DNA of 10,501 bases from Lentzea aerocolonigenes (GCF_000955955.1 NZ_JYJG01000542.1:1-10501), one strand, 5' to 3'. Positions 1-6,679 are shown, numbered from the stretch's first letter. Made by a program: numbers and translations. Notes: generated from the sequence alone by a model not told the origin.

Positions 1-7
1 ACAGGCC

Positions 8-739
8 CTAGAGGCCGCCGGACACGTCCACCGTCGCACCGACCACATAGGACGATCTCGGCGACAGCAGCATCGCGACGACCGGCGCGACCTCCTCGGG
101 TGAGCCGAACCTGCCGAGCGGGATTGCGCGCCGGCGCGCCTCCTCGGCCTCCCACGCGGCGAAGTCCAGCGACGTGCCCGACCGCGCGTGCTTGGCGTGC
201 TGGCGTTCGGTGCGGATCGCGCCGAGGTTGACGGTGTTGACGCGGACGCGGGGTGCGAGCGTCGCGGCCAGCATCTCCGCCACCGACCCCACCGCTGCCC
301 GCGCGGCGCTCACCGCCGCCATGTCCAGGTCGGGAGAGCGCGCGGTCACCCCGTTCAGCACCACGACAGCGCCCCCGATCATGTGCGCGGCCGCGGGTTC
401 GACCAGGTTGAGAACGCTCGCAACCTTCAGATCGCACTGTTCTCGCCACACCTCGGCCGGCGTGTCCAGCACTCCCCCGACCGCTCCGGCACCAGCGTTC
501 GCGACCACGCCGTCGAGCCCGCCGAACTCCGCGGCCACCTCCGCCACGAACTCCCGCATCCACTCGCGGTCTCGCACGTCACCGACGCGAGCCAGCACTT
601 CCGGTCCCCACCCCGGATCCGTGCGCGCACACGTCGCCACCCGCGCACCCTCGTCGAGCAGCACGGACACGATCGCCCGGCCGATCCCGCGACTCCCGCC
701 GGTGACGATGTACCGGCGTCCCGCCAATTCCAGGTCCAC
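8..739 (-). CDS. SDR-family protein with degenerate active site
   Basis: Short-chain dehydrogenase/reductase fold, 243 aa from the GTG at 739. This start is preferred because an AGGA (complement of 747-750) lies 7 nt upstream and the beta-alpha fold begins at once; a GTG at 775 would add 12 residues unlike the family. The Rossmann motif TGGSRGIG is at residues 13-20 and NAGAG at 81-85, and the C-terminus has the usual GRFGSPEEVA and VDVSGG segments. The catalytic residues are not conserved: the Ser position reads Gly (about residue 130) and YxxxK reads V-SAA-R (143-147). The usual Asn is Asp. The nucleotide site is kept while standard hydride-transfer chemistry should be lost. Some SDR subfamilies do carry SAAR/HAAR in place of YxxxK, so this may be a divergent enzyme or a cofactor-binding protein rather than a dead gene. 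Substrate unknown. Confidence 0.85.
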   Translation of the reverse strand: MDLELAGRRYIVTGGSRGIGRAIVSVLLDEGARVATCARTDPGWGPEVLARVGDVRDREWMREFVAEVAAEFGGLDGVVANAGAGAVGGVLDTPAEVWREQCDLKVASVLNLVEPAAAHMIGGAVVVLNGVTARSPDLDMAAVSAARAAVGSVAEMLAATLAPRVRVNTVNLGAIRTERQHAKHARSGTSLDFAAWEAEEARRRAIPLGRFGSPEEVAPVVAMLLSPRSSYVVGATVDVSGGL

Positions 740-767
740 GGGATCATCCTGATGAAAGACTGCCCCC

Positions 768-1274
768 GTGACCACCGAACGCCCCAGCCCACCACTCCAG
801 GCGGACGAGCGCGAGACCCTGCGCGTGTTCCTCGACTACCACCGCGCCACCCTCGCGATGAAGTGCGACGGCCTGTCCGACGAAGACCTGCGCCGCCGCT
901 CGATGCCGCCGTCCACGCTCACGCTGCTCGGCCTGGTCCGGCACATGGCGGAGGTCGAGCGCACCTGGTTCCGCAAGGTCATCAACGGTGAGGACATCCC
1001 GCTGGTGTGGTCCGCCGAGAACGACTACCAGGTGGCCTACGACGCCTCGAACTCGAACCGGTCGGAGGCGTTCGAGGCGTGGCAGAACGAGGTGGAGCAC
1101 GCGCGCAGGATCGAGCGCGAGGCCGAGTCGCTCGACGTCCTCGGCTACCAGCCGCGGTGGGGCGAGCAGGTGTCGCTGAGGCTCGTCATGCACCACCTGT
1201 GCCACGAGTACGCGCGCCACAACGGCCACGCCGACTTCCTGCGCGAGGGCATCGACGGCGTCACAGGGGCATGA
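768..1274 (+). CDS. DinB-family protein (DUF664)
   Basis: A 168-aa four-helix-bundle protein of the DinB/DUF664 type, common in actinomycetes. Members include mycothiol-dependent metalloenzymes and many uncharacterised proteins. Family marks are the N-terminal PPLQADERETLRVFLDYHRAT segment, His59 in LVRHMAEVERTWF, and the C-terminal cluster HHLCHEYARHNGHADFLRE (about 142-160), whose histidines should complete a metal site with His59. The GTG start has only a weak purine run (GAAAG) upstream, but its N-terminus matches the family. It is divergent from the SDR gene with 28 bp between starts, and its last 14 bp overlap the convergent membrane-protein gene. A thiol-dependent transferase or isomerase role is possible, but nothing nearby fixes the substrate. 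Confidence 0.88.
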   Translation: MTTERPSPPLQADERETLRVFLDYHRATLAMKCDGLSDEDLRRRSMPPSTLTLLGLVRHMAEVERTWFRKVINGEDIPLVWSAENDYQVAYDASNSNRSEAFEAWQNEVEHARRIEREAESLDVLGYQPRWGEQVSLRLVMHHLCHEYARHNGHADFLREGIDGVTGA

Positions 1275-2418
1275 GGCTGCGCCCGGCCGCCGCCACGACG
1301 GCCGGGTTCCTCATCTCCCGGCCCAACGCCAGCAGGTCGTCCAGCTCGTCGTCCAAATTGGACGCCGCCGACCACGCCGAGGTCTCCGCCGGGTGCAACG
1401 CCGCAGGTGAAGCCAACCCGATCCGGAGCACGCACGCGTCCAGGGACAGCGGATCGCCGATCCCGGCTTCCTCCAGCGCCATCCCGGCAAAGGCCCGCGT
1501 GTCAGGGGAAACGCGGCCGGACAGCTCCAGCTGCGCGTCCCGGATCTCGACGGTCCGCCGGTACAGGCGCAGCTCCAGCGACCCGCCCGCGCGTTCCAGC
1601 ACCACGGACGGCACGGCGGCCACCAGCTCCGTCCACAACGGACCGAGCCGCCGGTACCCGCGCAGCCGGCGGAACCACCGCGCCGCCGACAGCCCCGCCT
1701 GGATCAGCCCGCCGAGCACCGCGAGCAGCATCCCCAGGTACAGCGCGATCTCCGTGAACTGGCCGTACTTCGTGTACTGGGTGCCTTGGGGAACGATCCC
1801 GAGGCCGTACCAGATCACGTACCAGTAGCGGCATCCCGAGTAGACGGTGACCGACAGGCATCCCAGCCACAGCAGGAACAACGCCACCCGCAACGGTCCG
1901 GAAGCCCTGCGCCGCCACAACGGGAACAGGACGACGGCTCCGGCGATCACGCCAGCGCACATGGTGGAGATGTCCACCAACTGGTAGGTGATCACCGCGG
2001 GATGGGTCGGGTGGAAGTACCCGAAGTCCGGTTTCTCCAGATCACGGGGAATCAGAGGGAACACAGCGACCAGCACGACCGCGGCCACGACCAGCACGTA
2101 CCGGCCCACCGTCACGAACCGGGTGCTCGTTCCCATCGCCATCAACCCGAACCGCAGCACGAAGGCGACACCGGCGAGGCCCGTCAGGTGACCGATCAGC
2201 AGCGCCAGGTCCGGCACCCCGGCGAGCCGGTCCACCGCGTATCGGACCTCGCGGACGACGAACGTGGACGACAGGGCGAAGCACAGGAACGCCAGCGCCA
2301 CTGTCCGGTCCTGGGGCGAACGACGCACCGTCCGCAGCCGGAACAGCACGAAACCCCAGACCACGACGAGCACTGCCAGCACGGGGATCGGCAGTTCCAG
2401 CGACGGGAACTCCACCAC
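1261..2418 (-). CDS. MAB_1171c-family seven-helix membrane protein
   Basis: A 385-aa integral membrane protein. Hydrophobic helices lie near residues 8-28, 40-55, 70-93, 105-123, 141-168, 176-200 and 221-243. A charged, probably cytoplasmic C-terminal domain (about 245-385) follows. The segment LRLYRRTVEIRDAQLEL (about 283-299) is the part I recognise from the actinobacterial MAB_1171c family, annotated as putative transporters without proven function. Seven helices plus a soluble domain would also suit a sensor. The GTG start is 2 bp after the stop of the metallopeptidase gene, so translation is probably coupled. The gene ends in a 14-bp convergent overlap with the DinB gene, leaving no room for a terminator. 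Family membership is fairly sure; transport is not. Confidence 0.85.
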   Translation of the reverse strand: MVEFPSLELPIPVLAVLVVVWGFVLFRLRTVRRSPQDRTVALAFLCFALSSTFVVREVRYAVDRLAGVPDLALLIGHLTGLAGVAFVLRFGLMAMGTSTRFVTVGRYVLVVAAVVLVAVFPLIPRDLEKPDFGYFHPTHPAVITYQLVDISTMCAGVIAGAVVLFPLWRRRASGPLRVALFLLWLGCLSVTVYSGCRYWYVIWYGLGIVPQGTQYTKYGQFTEIALYLGMLLAVLGGLIQAGLSAARWFRRLRGYRRLGPLWTELVAAVPSVVLERAGGSLELRLYRRTVEIRDAQLELSGRVSPDTRAFAGMALEEAGIGDPLSLDACVLRIGLASPAALHPAETSAWSAASNLDDELDDLLALGREMRNPAVVAAAGRSLMPL

Positions 2419-2420
2419 GG

Positions 2421-2909
2421 CTACCGGTCCCCGAACACGTCGTTCATCAGACCCAGCGCGCCATCGGGACGTGCCGGCGCGATGCTCCAGCCCGCCTGCT
2501 CGCGGATCAGCGCCGCGACCATCTCGGCCTCCTGCTCGGCAGGCGTCGAATACCGGGTGCGCGCCAGCACGCGCCGTACCACCGCCGGGTCGAGATCGCC
2601 GAGCAGCGCGGTCACCCCGTCAGCGCTGTCGAGCGTGTGGTCGCAGAGCATGTGACCGATCTCGTGCAGGATGATGTTCTGCTGGTGCAACGCCGACGCA
2701 CCGCGCGCGTGGAAGATGTGGTCCGCCTGGGCCGTCGCCACCCACAGTCCGCACGGCAGGTCCGCGGCTCCGTTGTACGGCAAGGGATGCAGGTGCAGCG
2801 CACGCCCGCGACTGGCGGAAACCTGCGCGCACAAGGCCTCGATCGAGAACGGCTTCGGCACCTCGAAGCCCGCGAGCCGGTCCTTCGCCTGTCTTCGCAG
2901 CCGTCTCAC
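2421..2909 (-). CDS. ImmA/IrrE-like zinc metallopeptidase
   Basis: A 162-aa soluble protein with the zinc-peptidase motif HEIGH at residues 82-86 (ILHEIGHMLCDH). An acidic EQEAE stretch at 125-129 is the likely source of the third zinc ligand, as in ImmA/IrrE proteins. Characterised relatives cleave a partner repressor (ImmA on ImmR) or a DdrO-type regulator (IrrE/PprI). The gene directly follows an HTH regulator: its GTG start overlaps that gene's TGA in a 4-bp GTGA, so the two proteins are probably made together, and the regulator is the obvious candidate substrate or partner. Many actinobacterial members of this kind are annotated only as toxin-like or ParH-like. The motif supports protease fold; actual cleavage of the neighbour is inference. 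Confidence 0.88.
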   Translation of the reverse strand: MRRLRRQAKDRLAGFEVPKPFSIEALCAQVSASRGRALHLHPLPYNGAADLPCGLWVATAQADHIFHARGASALHQQNIILHEIGHMLCDHTLDSADGVTALLGDLDPAVVRRVLARTRYSTPAEQEAEMVAALIREQAGWSIAPARPDGALGLMNDVFGDR

Positions 2910-3331
2910 GACTCGTCGTCCGCGGGCGGCAGGCCCTCGATCGTCCGCGCGTGCTGGATCATCCCCAGCACCGCCTTGATGCTCGCCGGGGACAACCCGG
3001 AGGCCCGCAACGCCAGCGAGCGCACATCGCTGTCCCGCAACGCGACCAGCAGCTCCAGCTGGTCCTCGATGCCGCTGTTGTCGTCGTCGAGGAAGTACGA
3101 CGTCGGCACGCCGAAGAACTGCGCGAGCCCCTCCAGGTGGCGCTTGGTCGGGTTGTCACGCAACCCCTTGCGCAGCTGCCAGACGTACGTGTGCGAGATC
3201 GAGATGCCCTGCTCGCGGATCTGCGCGGCGACTTCTTCGTACGTGTACTCGCGCTGGCCGCCAGGGCGCACCGCCTTGAAAAGCCGATCCAGCCGCTCGG
3301 CCAACGTCGGCTGCTCCCCCTGCGCTACCAC
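2906..3331 (-). CDS. EspR-like HTH transcriptional regulator
   Basis: A 141-aa protein that aligns by eye along its whole length with mycobacterial EspR, a nucleoid-associated regulator of ESX-1 genes. Shared features are the N-terminal LAERLDRLF, the HTH region with EEVAAQIREQGISISHTYVWQLRKG (about 32-56) followed by NPTKRHLEGLAQFFGV, and a C-terminal helical dimerisation part (LVALRDSDVRSLALRASGLS, about 95-114). The GTG start has AGGA 7 nt upstream, and that site overlaps the TAG of the preceding flavoprotein gene, which suggests coupling. It is followed without gap by the metallopeptidase and then the membrane protein. No ESX gene is in the window, so the target is more likely its own cassette or genes elsewhere. 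Confidence 0.87.
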   Translation of the reverse strand: MVAQGEQPTLAERLDRLFKAVRPGGQREYTYEEVAAQIREQGISISHTYVWQLRKGLRDNPTKRHLEGLAQFFGVPTSYFLDDDNSGIEDQLELLVALRDSDVRSLALRASGLSPASIKAVLGMIQHARTIEGLPPADDES

Positions 3332-3340
3332 CAGTTCATC

Positions 3341-4651
3341 CTAGTCACCGCGACCGGCTGCGGCAGGGGGCAGGTCCGCTTGCGCCAGCGTGATTCCGCG
3401 GTCCGGCACCACACCGAAGTGCGTGATCTGCCGCCCGGCGCCCAGCTCGGTGATCCAGTTCGCGGCCGTCCGGAACCGTCCGTACGGCAGGTCCATCAGG
3501 TGGTAGCCGCGCGTCACGGCCTTCGCGGGCAGGCTCGTCAGCGGCACGCCCAACGGGTTCGCGACCGCCTGCCAGCCGCCGAGGTCGACGACGAAGCCGA
3601 GGTCCTTGTGCTTGTACTCGCGCGCTTCGCCGTACCCGAGCGACGCCGCGATGTTCAGAGCCGCGACCCGGCCCTGGCGTTCGGCGTGCTGTGCGGTCAT
3701 CGCGGTGATCTCCCCTGGCCGCACCAGGTCCGGCACGGCCGCCGCGTCCCCTGCCGCCCACACGTTCTCGCACACCTGCAACGACGTGTCGGTGTCGACG
3801 CGACCGTTGGTGGCGGGCCTGTTCAACGTGCTGACCAGCGGATCCGGCCGCACGCCGACACACCACACCACCGTGCGGGTCTGGATCTCGGTGCCGTCGG
3901 AGAGCCGGGCGCAGGTGTCGGTCATCTCCTTGAGGCTGGTCTCCAGCCTGACCTCGGCACCGCGCCGCAGCAGCACCTTCCTCGTGGGTTCGGACAGTCG
4001 CGGGTCCAGGCCGGGCAGCACCCGTGGCGCGATGTCGACGAGGATCCAGCGCGGCTTCACGTCGCGAAGCCGGGGCAGGTGCCGCCACGCGTCCTGGGTC
4101 AGCAGCTGCGTCTGGGCGAGCACCTCGGTGCCCGTGTATCCGGCGCCCACCACGACGAACGTGCACCGCGCCTGGCGTTCCTCCGGATCGTCGGACTGGT
4201 CGGCGAGTTCGAGCTGCCGCAGCACGTGGTCGCGCAGGTGGATGGCCTCGGCGACGGTGCGGAAACCCTTGGCGTGCTCGGCGACACCCGGAATCGACAG
4301 CAACCGCGTGACGCTGCCGGACGCGATCAGCAGCCGGTCGTAGGAGAGTTCGCTGGACCGCCCCTCGACGTCCATCACCTGCACGCAGCTCTTCTCCAGC
4401 GAGATGCCCGTCGCCGCGCCGAGCACGAGTTTGGTGCGCTTCAAGGTGTTCCGCAGCGGCACGGCGACCCGGCGCGGGTCGAGCACGCCGCCGGACACCT
4501 CGGGCAGCAGCGGGATGTAGAGCATGTAGTCGGCCGGGTTGATCGCGACCAGCTCGGCCGCGTCCTCGGTGAGTTTCCGTTCGAGCTTGCGCAGACAGTG
4601 GAACCCGGCGAACCCGGTACCGATGACCAGGACCCGCGGCCGAGCGGACAT
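3341..4651 (-). CDS. Type II NADH dehydrogenase-like FAD oxidoreductase
   Basis: A 436-aa two-dinucleotide-fold flavoprotein of the NDH-2 group, which passes electrons from NAD(P)H through FAD to quinone at the inner membrane face. The FAD motif GTGFAG is at 11-16 and the NAD(P)H motif GAGYTG at 169-174. VVWCVGVRP (261-269) and the second FAD motif VWAAGDAAAV (297-306) follow. TAQHAERQG (319-327) resembles the AQxAxQ motif of NDH-2 quinone sites. Length is normal for the family. The ATG start has GGAGG 4 nt upstream. It sits 15 bp after the IclR gene and 9 bp before the EspR-like gene, so it looks like an operon member. Many actinomycetes carry several NDH-2 paralogues; this one could be a respiratory enzyme or a redox partner of another system. 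Confidence 0.85.
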   Translation of the reverse strand: MSARPRVLVIGTGFAGFHCLRKLERKLTEDAAELVAINPADYMLYIPLLPEVSGGVLDPRRVAVPLRNTLKRTKLVLGAATGISLEKSCVQVMDVEGRSSELSYDRLLIASGSVTRLLSIPGVAEHAKGFRTVAEAIHLRDHVLRQLELADQSDDPEERQARCTFVVVGAGYTGTEVLAQTQLLTQDAWRHLPRLRDVKPRWILVDIAPRVLPGLDPRLSEPTRKVLLRRGAEVRLETSLKEMTDTCARLSDGTEIQTRTVVWCVGVRPDPLVSTLNRPATNGRVDTDTSLQVCENVWAAGDAAAVPDLVRPGEITAMTAQHAERQGRVAALNIAASLGYGEAREYKHKDLGFVVDLGGWQAVANPLGVPLTSLPAKAVTRGYHLMDLPYGRFRTAANWITELGAGRQITHFGVVPDRGITLAQADLPPAAAGRGD

Positions 4652-4666
4652 CCGTCCTCCCAGGGT

Positions 4667-5464
4667 CTAGTAGAACCCTTCGCGCCGCGCCGAGCTCTTG
4701 TGACCCAGATCGGCGCTGATCCGCTCCGCGGCGTCGAGCAGCAATGGCACCACATCCGACCGGATCGCCTCAACAGATGATCGCCCGACGGAGGTGGAGG
4801 ACGCGAGCGCGGCGACCACCTCGCCGGACCGGTCGCGGACGGGCGCGGAGACCGAGAGCAGGCCGATCTCCAGCTCCTCCGCGACGATCGACCACCCGTC
4901 CGAGCGAACCTGCCGCAGCACCCCTAGAAACGCTTCGACGTCCGTGACCGTGTGCTTAGTCAGCGCCGGCAGCCCGCCCGCGACGATCTCGTCGACGATC
5001 ACGTCCGGCGCCCACGCGAGCAGCACACGGCCCATCGATGTCGCGTAGGCCGGGATCCGGGTGCCGATCGACACGTTGATGCTCATGATCCGCCGCACCG
5101 GCACGCGCGCGACGTACACCGCGTCGCGTCCGTCCAGCGCCGCGAGCGAAGCTGACTCACCGGTCTTCGCGGAGAGCTCCAGCAGGTGCGGCTGCGCGAG
5201 CTCGATCATCGCGTGCGACGCCGAGTAGTGCTGCCCGATGCTCAGCACCCGCGGGGTGAGCGACCACCTGCTGCCGGACGCTCGCACGTACCCAAGTCGT
5301 TGCAGCGTAAGGAGAATCCGGCGCACGGCTGGACGCGAGAGACCCGTGGCCGCGGCCAGTTCCGCCAGGTTGGGGTTGATCCGGTCCTCGTCGAACGCGA
5401 GCAGCACGGCGAACCCGCGCTCGATGCTCTGGATGAAGTCGCGCTCGTCCGGATCGCCCGCCAT
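4667..5464 (-). CDS. IclR-family regulator (PcaR/PobR-like)
   Basis: A 265-aa regulator with an N-terminal winged HTH (about 10-75: IQSIERGFAVLLAF, LAELAAATGLSRPAVRRILLTLQRLGYV) and a C-terminal effector domain with INVSIGTRIPAYATSMGRVLLA. This matches the PcaR/PcaU/PobR branch of IclR proteins, which respond to aromatic-pathway intermediates such as beta-ketoadipate or protocatechuate. I chose the ATG at 5464, because GGAGGA (complement of 5472-5477) lies 7 nt upstream. A longer in-frame reading to 5587 adds a 41-residue cysteine-rich leader that crosses the operator and is unlikely. It is divergent from the beta-ketoadipate operon, so it is the likely local regulator of both, acting at the palindromes at 5524-5551. 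Whether it activates or represses cannot be read from the sequence. Confidence 0.92.
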   Translation of the reverse strand: MAGDPDERDFIQSIERGFAVLLAFDEDRINPNLAELAAATGLSRPAVRRILLTLQRLGYVRASGSRWSLTPRVLSIGQHYSASHAMIELAQPHLLELSAKTGESASLAALDGRDAVYVARVPVRRIMSINVSIGTRIPAYATSMGRVLLAWAPDVIVDEIVAGGLPALTKHTVTDVEAFLGVLRQVRSDGWSIVAEELEIGLLSVSAPVRDRSGEVVAALASSTSVGRSSVEAIRSDVVPLLLDAAERISADLGHKSSARREGFY

Positions 5465-5480
5465 CGCCACATCCTCCCCG

Positions 5481-5509
5481 TTGACAGCACGCCGAAGCCG
5501 GTGCACTCT
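5481..5509 (+). promoter_or_regulatory. Candidate sigma-70 type promoter for the cat/pca operon
   Basis: A perfect -35 hexamer TTGACA is at 5481-5486. With a 17-bp spacer, a weak -10 hexamer CACTCT is at 5504-5509, matching only the A2 and T6 of the actinomycete TAnnnT pattern. Transcription would begin near 5516, just before the palindromes, so a bound regulator would block it. The weak -10 fits a regulated promoter but lowers certainty. Confidence 0.4.
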
Positions 5510-5523
5510 CGTGTAACCGCAAA

Positions 5524-5540
5524 GCGTACATGTTGTACGC
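5524..5540. promoter_or_regulatory. Operator palindrome 1 (putative IclR site)
   Basis: Perfect inverted repeat GCGTACA-TGT-TGTACGC, with 7-bp arms and a 3-bp spacer, in the gap between the IclR gene and the divergent operon. IclR dimers bind short palindromes in such intergenic regions, so this is the natural candidate. Its right arm is shared with palindrome 2. Confidence 0.7.
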
Positions 5541-5551
5541 ACAGCGTACAA
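5533..5551. promoter_or_regulatory. Operator palindrome 2 overlapping the ribosome-binding site
   Basis: Perfect inverted repeat TTGTACGC-ACA-GCGTACAA, with 8-bp arms and a 3-bp spacer. It uses the same TGTACGC arm as palindrome 1, so three half-sites alternate in orientation. The two GCGTACA copies (5524 and 5544) are exactly 20 bp apart, about two helix turns. The right arm abuts the AGGAGG of the plus-strand gene (5551-5556), so occupancy would sit over the 5' end of the message region. Confidence 0.7.
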
Positions 5552-5565
5552 GGAGGAGCGGGGGG

Positions 5566-5745
5566 ATGACGCTGGATCACCGCACAATCCGCACCGGTTT
5601 CGGCAGGTTCGCCACCGGTGTCACAGCCTTGACCTGCCGCAACGACGATGGCGAACCCCACGGCGCCACCGTCAACGCCTTCACGGCCGTCTCCCTCGAC
5701 CCGCCGCTGTGCCAGGTGACGCTGACCCGCAAGTCCAAGGCCTGC
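5566..5745 (+). pseudogene. Flavin reductase (HpaC/FMN-reductase type), 5' fragment
   Basis: The ATG follows AGGAGG by 9 nt. The first 60 residues are the N-terminus of a flavin reductase domain that supplies reduced flavin to a two-component monooxygenase: FGRFATGVTALTCRNDDGEPHG (about 12-33), then the flavin-binding TVNAFTAVSLDPPL (35-48) and VTLTRKSKAC. Family members are about 160-180 aa; here homology stops near 5745 and the sequence becomes the 3' part of muconate cycloisomerase in another frame. Read onward, the frame stays open to 6660 but encodes nothing recognisable. It is the first gene behind the operator, so the operon probably once began with a monooxygenase system. The partner oxygenase is not in the window. 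Confidence 0.8.
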
Positions 5746-6388
5746 GGCCGGGCACCGCAGCTTCAAGCTCAAGATGGGCGCGCAGGAGCCGGTCGACGAC
5801 GTGCGGCGGGTGTGCGCGATCGCGGAGAAGCTGCAGGGTGTCGCCGGTGTCCGGGCGGACCTGAACGCGCGCTGGGACCGGCTGACGTCGTTGCGCCACC
5901 TGCCCGCACTGGCCGCCGCCGATGTGGAGCTGGTCGAGCAGACCGTGCCGGGTGCCGAGGTCGAGTGGCTCGCGGAGATCAACCGGGTGCTGCCGATCCC
6001 GGCGATGGCGGACGAGTCGCTGCGCACGCCGTCGGACGCGTTCCGGCTGGCGTCCCTGCGGGCGGCGGACGTGTTCTCGTTGAAGACCGCCAAGTCCGGC
6101 GGGCTGCACGCAACGGTGGCCATCGCTTCGATCGCGGCGGCGGCGGGTATTCCCTGTCACGGCGGCACCTCGATCGAGAGCCCGGTCGGCACGGCGGCCT
6201 CGCTGCACCTGGCGTGCGCGGCTCCGGCCGTGACGTGGGGCAGCGAGCTGTTCGGACCGTTGCTCATGCGCGAGGAGCTGCTGACCACGCCGTTGCGGTA
6301 CTCCGGCGGCGACCTGCACCTGCCCGACGGCCCTGGGCTCGGCATCGAGCCGGACCCGGCGGCCGTCGCGGCCTTCACCAGGAGGTGA
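5746..6388 (+). pseudogene. catB: Muconate cycloisomerase, 3' fragment lacking the N-terminal domain
   Basis: C-terminal TIM-barrel part of an enolase-superfamily cycloisomerase, which turns cis,cis-muconate into muconolactone. Homology begins at GHRSFKLKMG (5750-5779), the strand carrying the KxK catalytic lysine. Numbered from the ATG at 5774 (204 aa), metal ligands and acid/base residues remain: D29 and N31 in RADLN, E55 in VEQTV, D80 in MADES, K104/K107 in SLKTAKSGG, E135 in GTSIES. The capping domain (about 130-160 residues) is missing, and the stretch is out of frame with the flavin reductase before it. The ATG at 5774 has no ribosome-binding site and lies inside a core strand. Intact residues downstream suggest recent truncation. 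A working CatB would have to come from another locus. Confidence 0.82.
6380..6385 (+). promoter_or_regulatory. Shine-Dalgarno site deciding the TTG start of catC
   Basis: A full AGGAGG lies 6 nt before the TTG at 6392 and overlaps the last sense codon of the catB fragment. It supports the unusual TTG start over the ATG at 6410. Confidence 0.75.
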
Positions 6389-6391
6389 CCG

Positions 6392-6679
6392 TTGCTCTTC
6401 CACGTGCGCATGGATGTCTCGCTCCCCCACGACCTCGACCCCGGCCGCCGCACCGAGCTCATCGCGGCCGAGAAGGACCGTGCGTTGGAGCTGCAGAAAC
6501 TCGGCGTGTGGCCGCACCTGTGGCGGGTCGTCGGGCAGTACAGCAACATCAGCATCTTCGACGTGCCCTCCAACGACGAGCTGCACGCGTGCCTGTCGTC
6601 GTTGCCGCTGTGGGAGTTCATGACGGTCGAGGTGACGCCGCTCGCGACGCATCCCTCTGATCTGGCGGCTCAGCCATGA
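6392..6679 (+). CDS. catC: Muconolactone delta-isomerase
   Basis: A 95-aa protein, normal size for CatC, which isomerises muconolactone to beta-ketoadipate enol-lactone as a cytoplasmic homo-oligomer. The N-terminus MLFHVRMDVSLPHDLDP is diagnostic. ELQKLGVWPHLWRVVGQYSNISIFDV (about 34-59) and LHACLSSLPLWEFMTVEVTPLATHP (about 65-89) complete the family pattern. Translation starts at TTG, chosen because it gives the full N-terminus and has a strong ribosome-binding site. It lies 3 bp after the catB fragment; its TGA overlaps a following ATG (ATGA), so another gene was once coupled downstream. CatC itself looks intact, although its substrate-forming enzyme next door is broken. Confidence 0.95.
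   Translation: MLFHVRMDVSLPHDLDPGRRTELIAAEKDRALELQKLGVWPHLWRVVGQYSNISIFDVPSNDELHACLSSLPLWEFMTVEVTPLATHPSDLAAQP

Noticed and set aside
2906..3331. Local ESX-1 secretion link suggested by the EspR-like protein
   Set aside because: No Esx, EccC, EspA or other type VII component is in the window, so a secretion role is not supported here.
2951..4780. 609-codon open frame on the plus strand
   Set aside because: It is antisense to the NDH-2-like and EspR-like genes. Its translation is low-complexity His/Arg/Gln/Asp-rich sequence without a domain, as expected from GC-rich shadow frames.
5465..5587. N-terminal extension of the IclR protein by 41 residues
   Set aside because: It would read through the palindromic operator and into the divergent gene, has no ribosome-binding site at 5587, and the family starts near the HTH. 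GGAGGA supports the ATG at 5464.
5566..6660. A single fused 364-aa protein from the flavin reductase start
   Set aside because: After about residue 60 the frame runs out of phase with muconate cycloisomerase, becomes Arg/Gly/Ala-rich, and overlaps the catC start. A frame-disrupting deletion explains it better.
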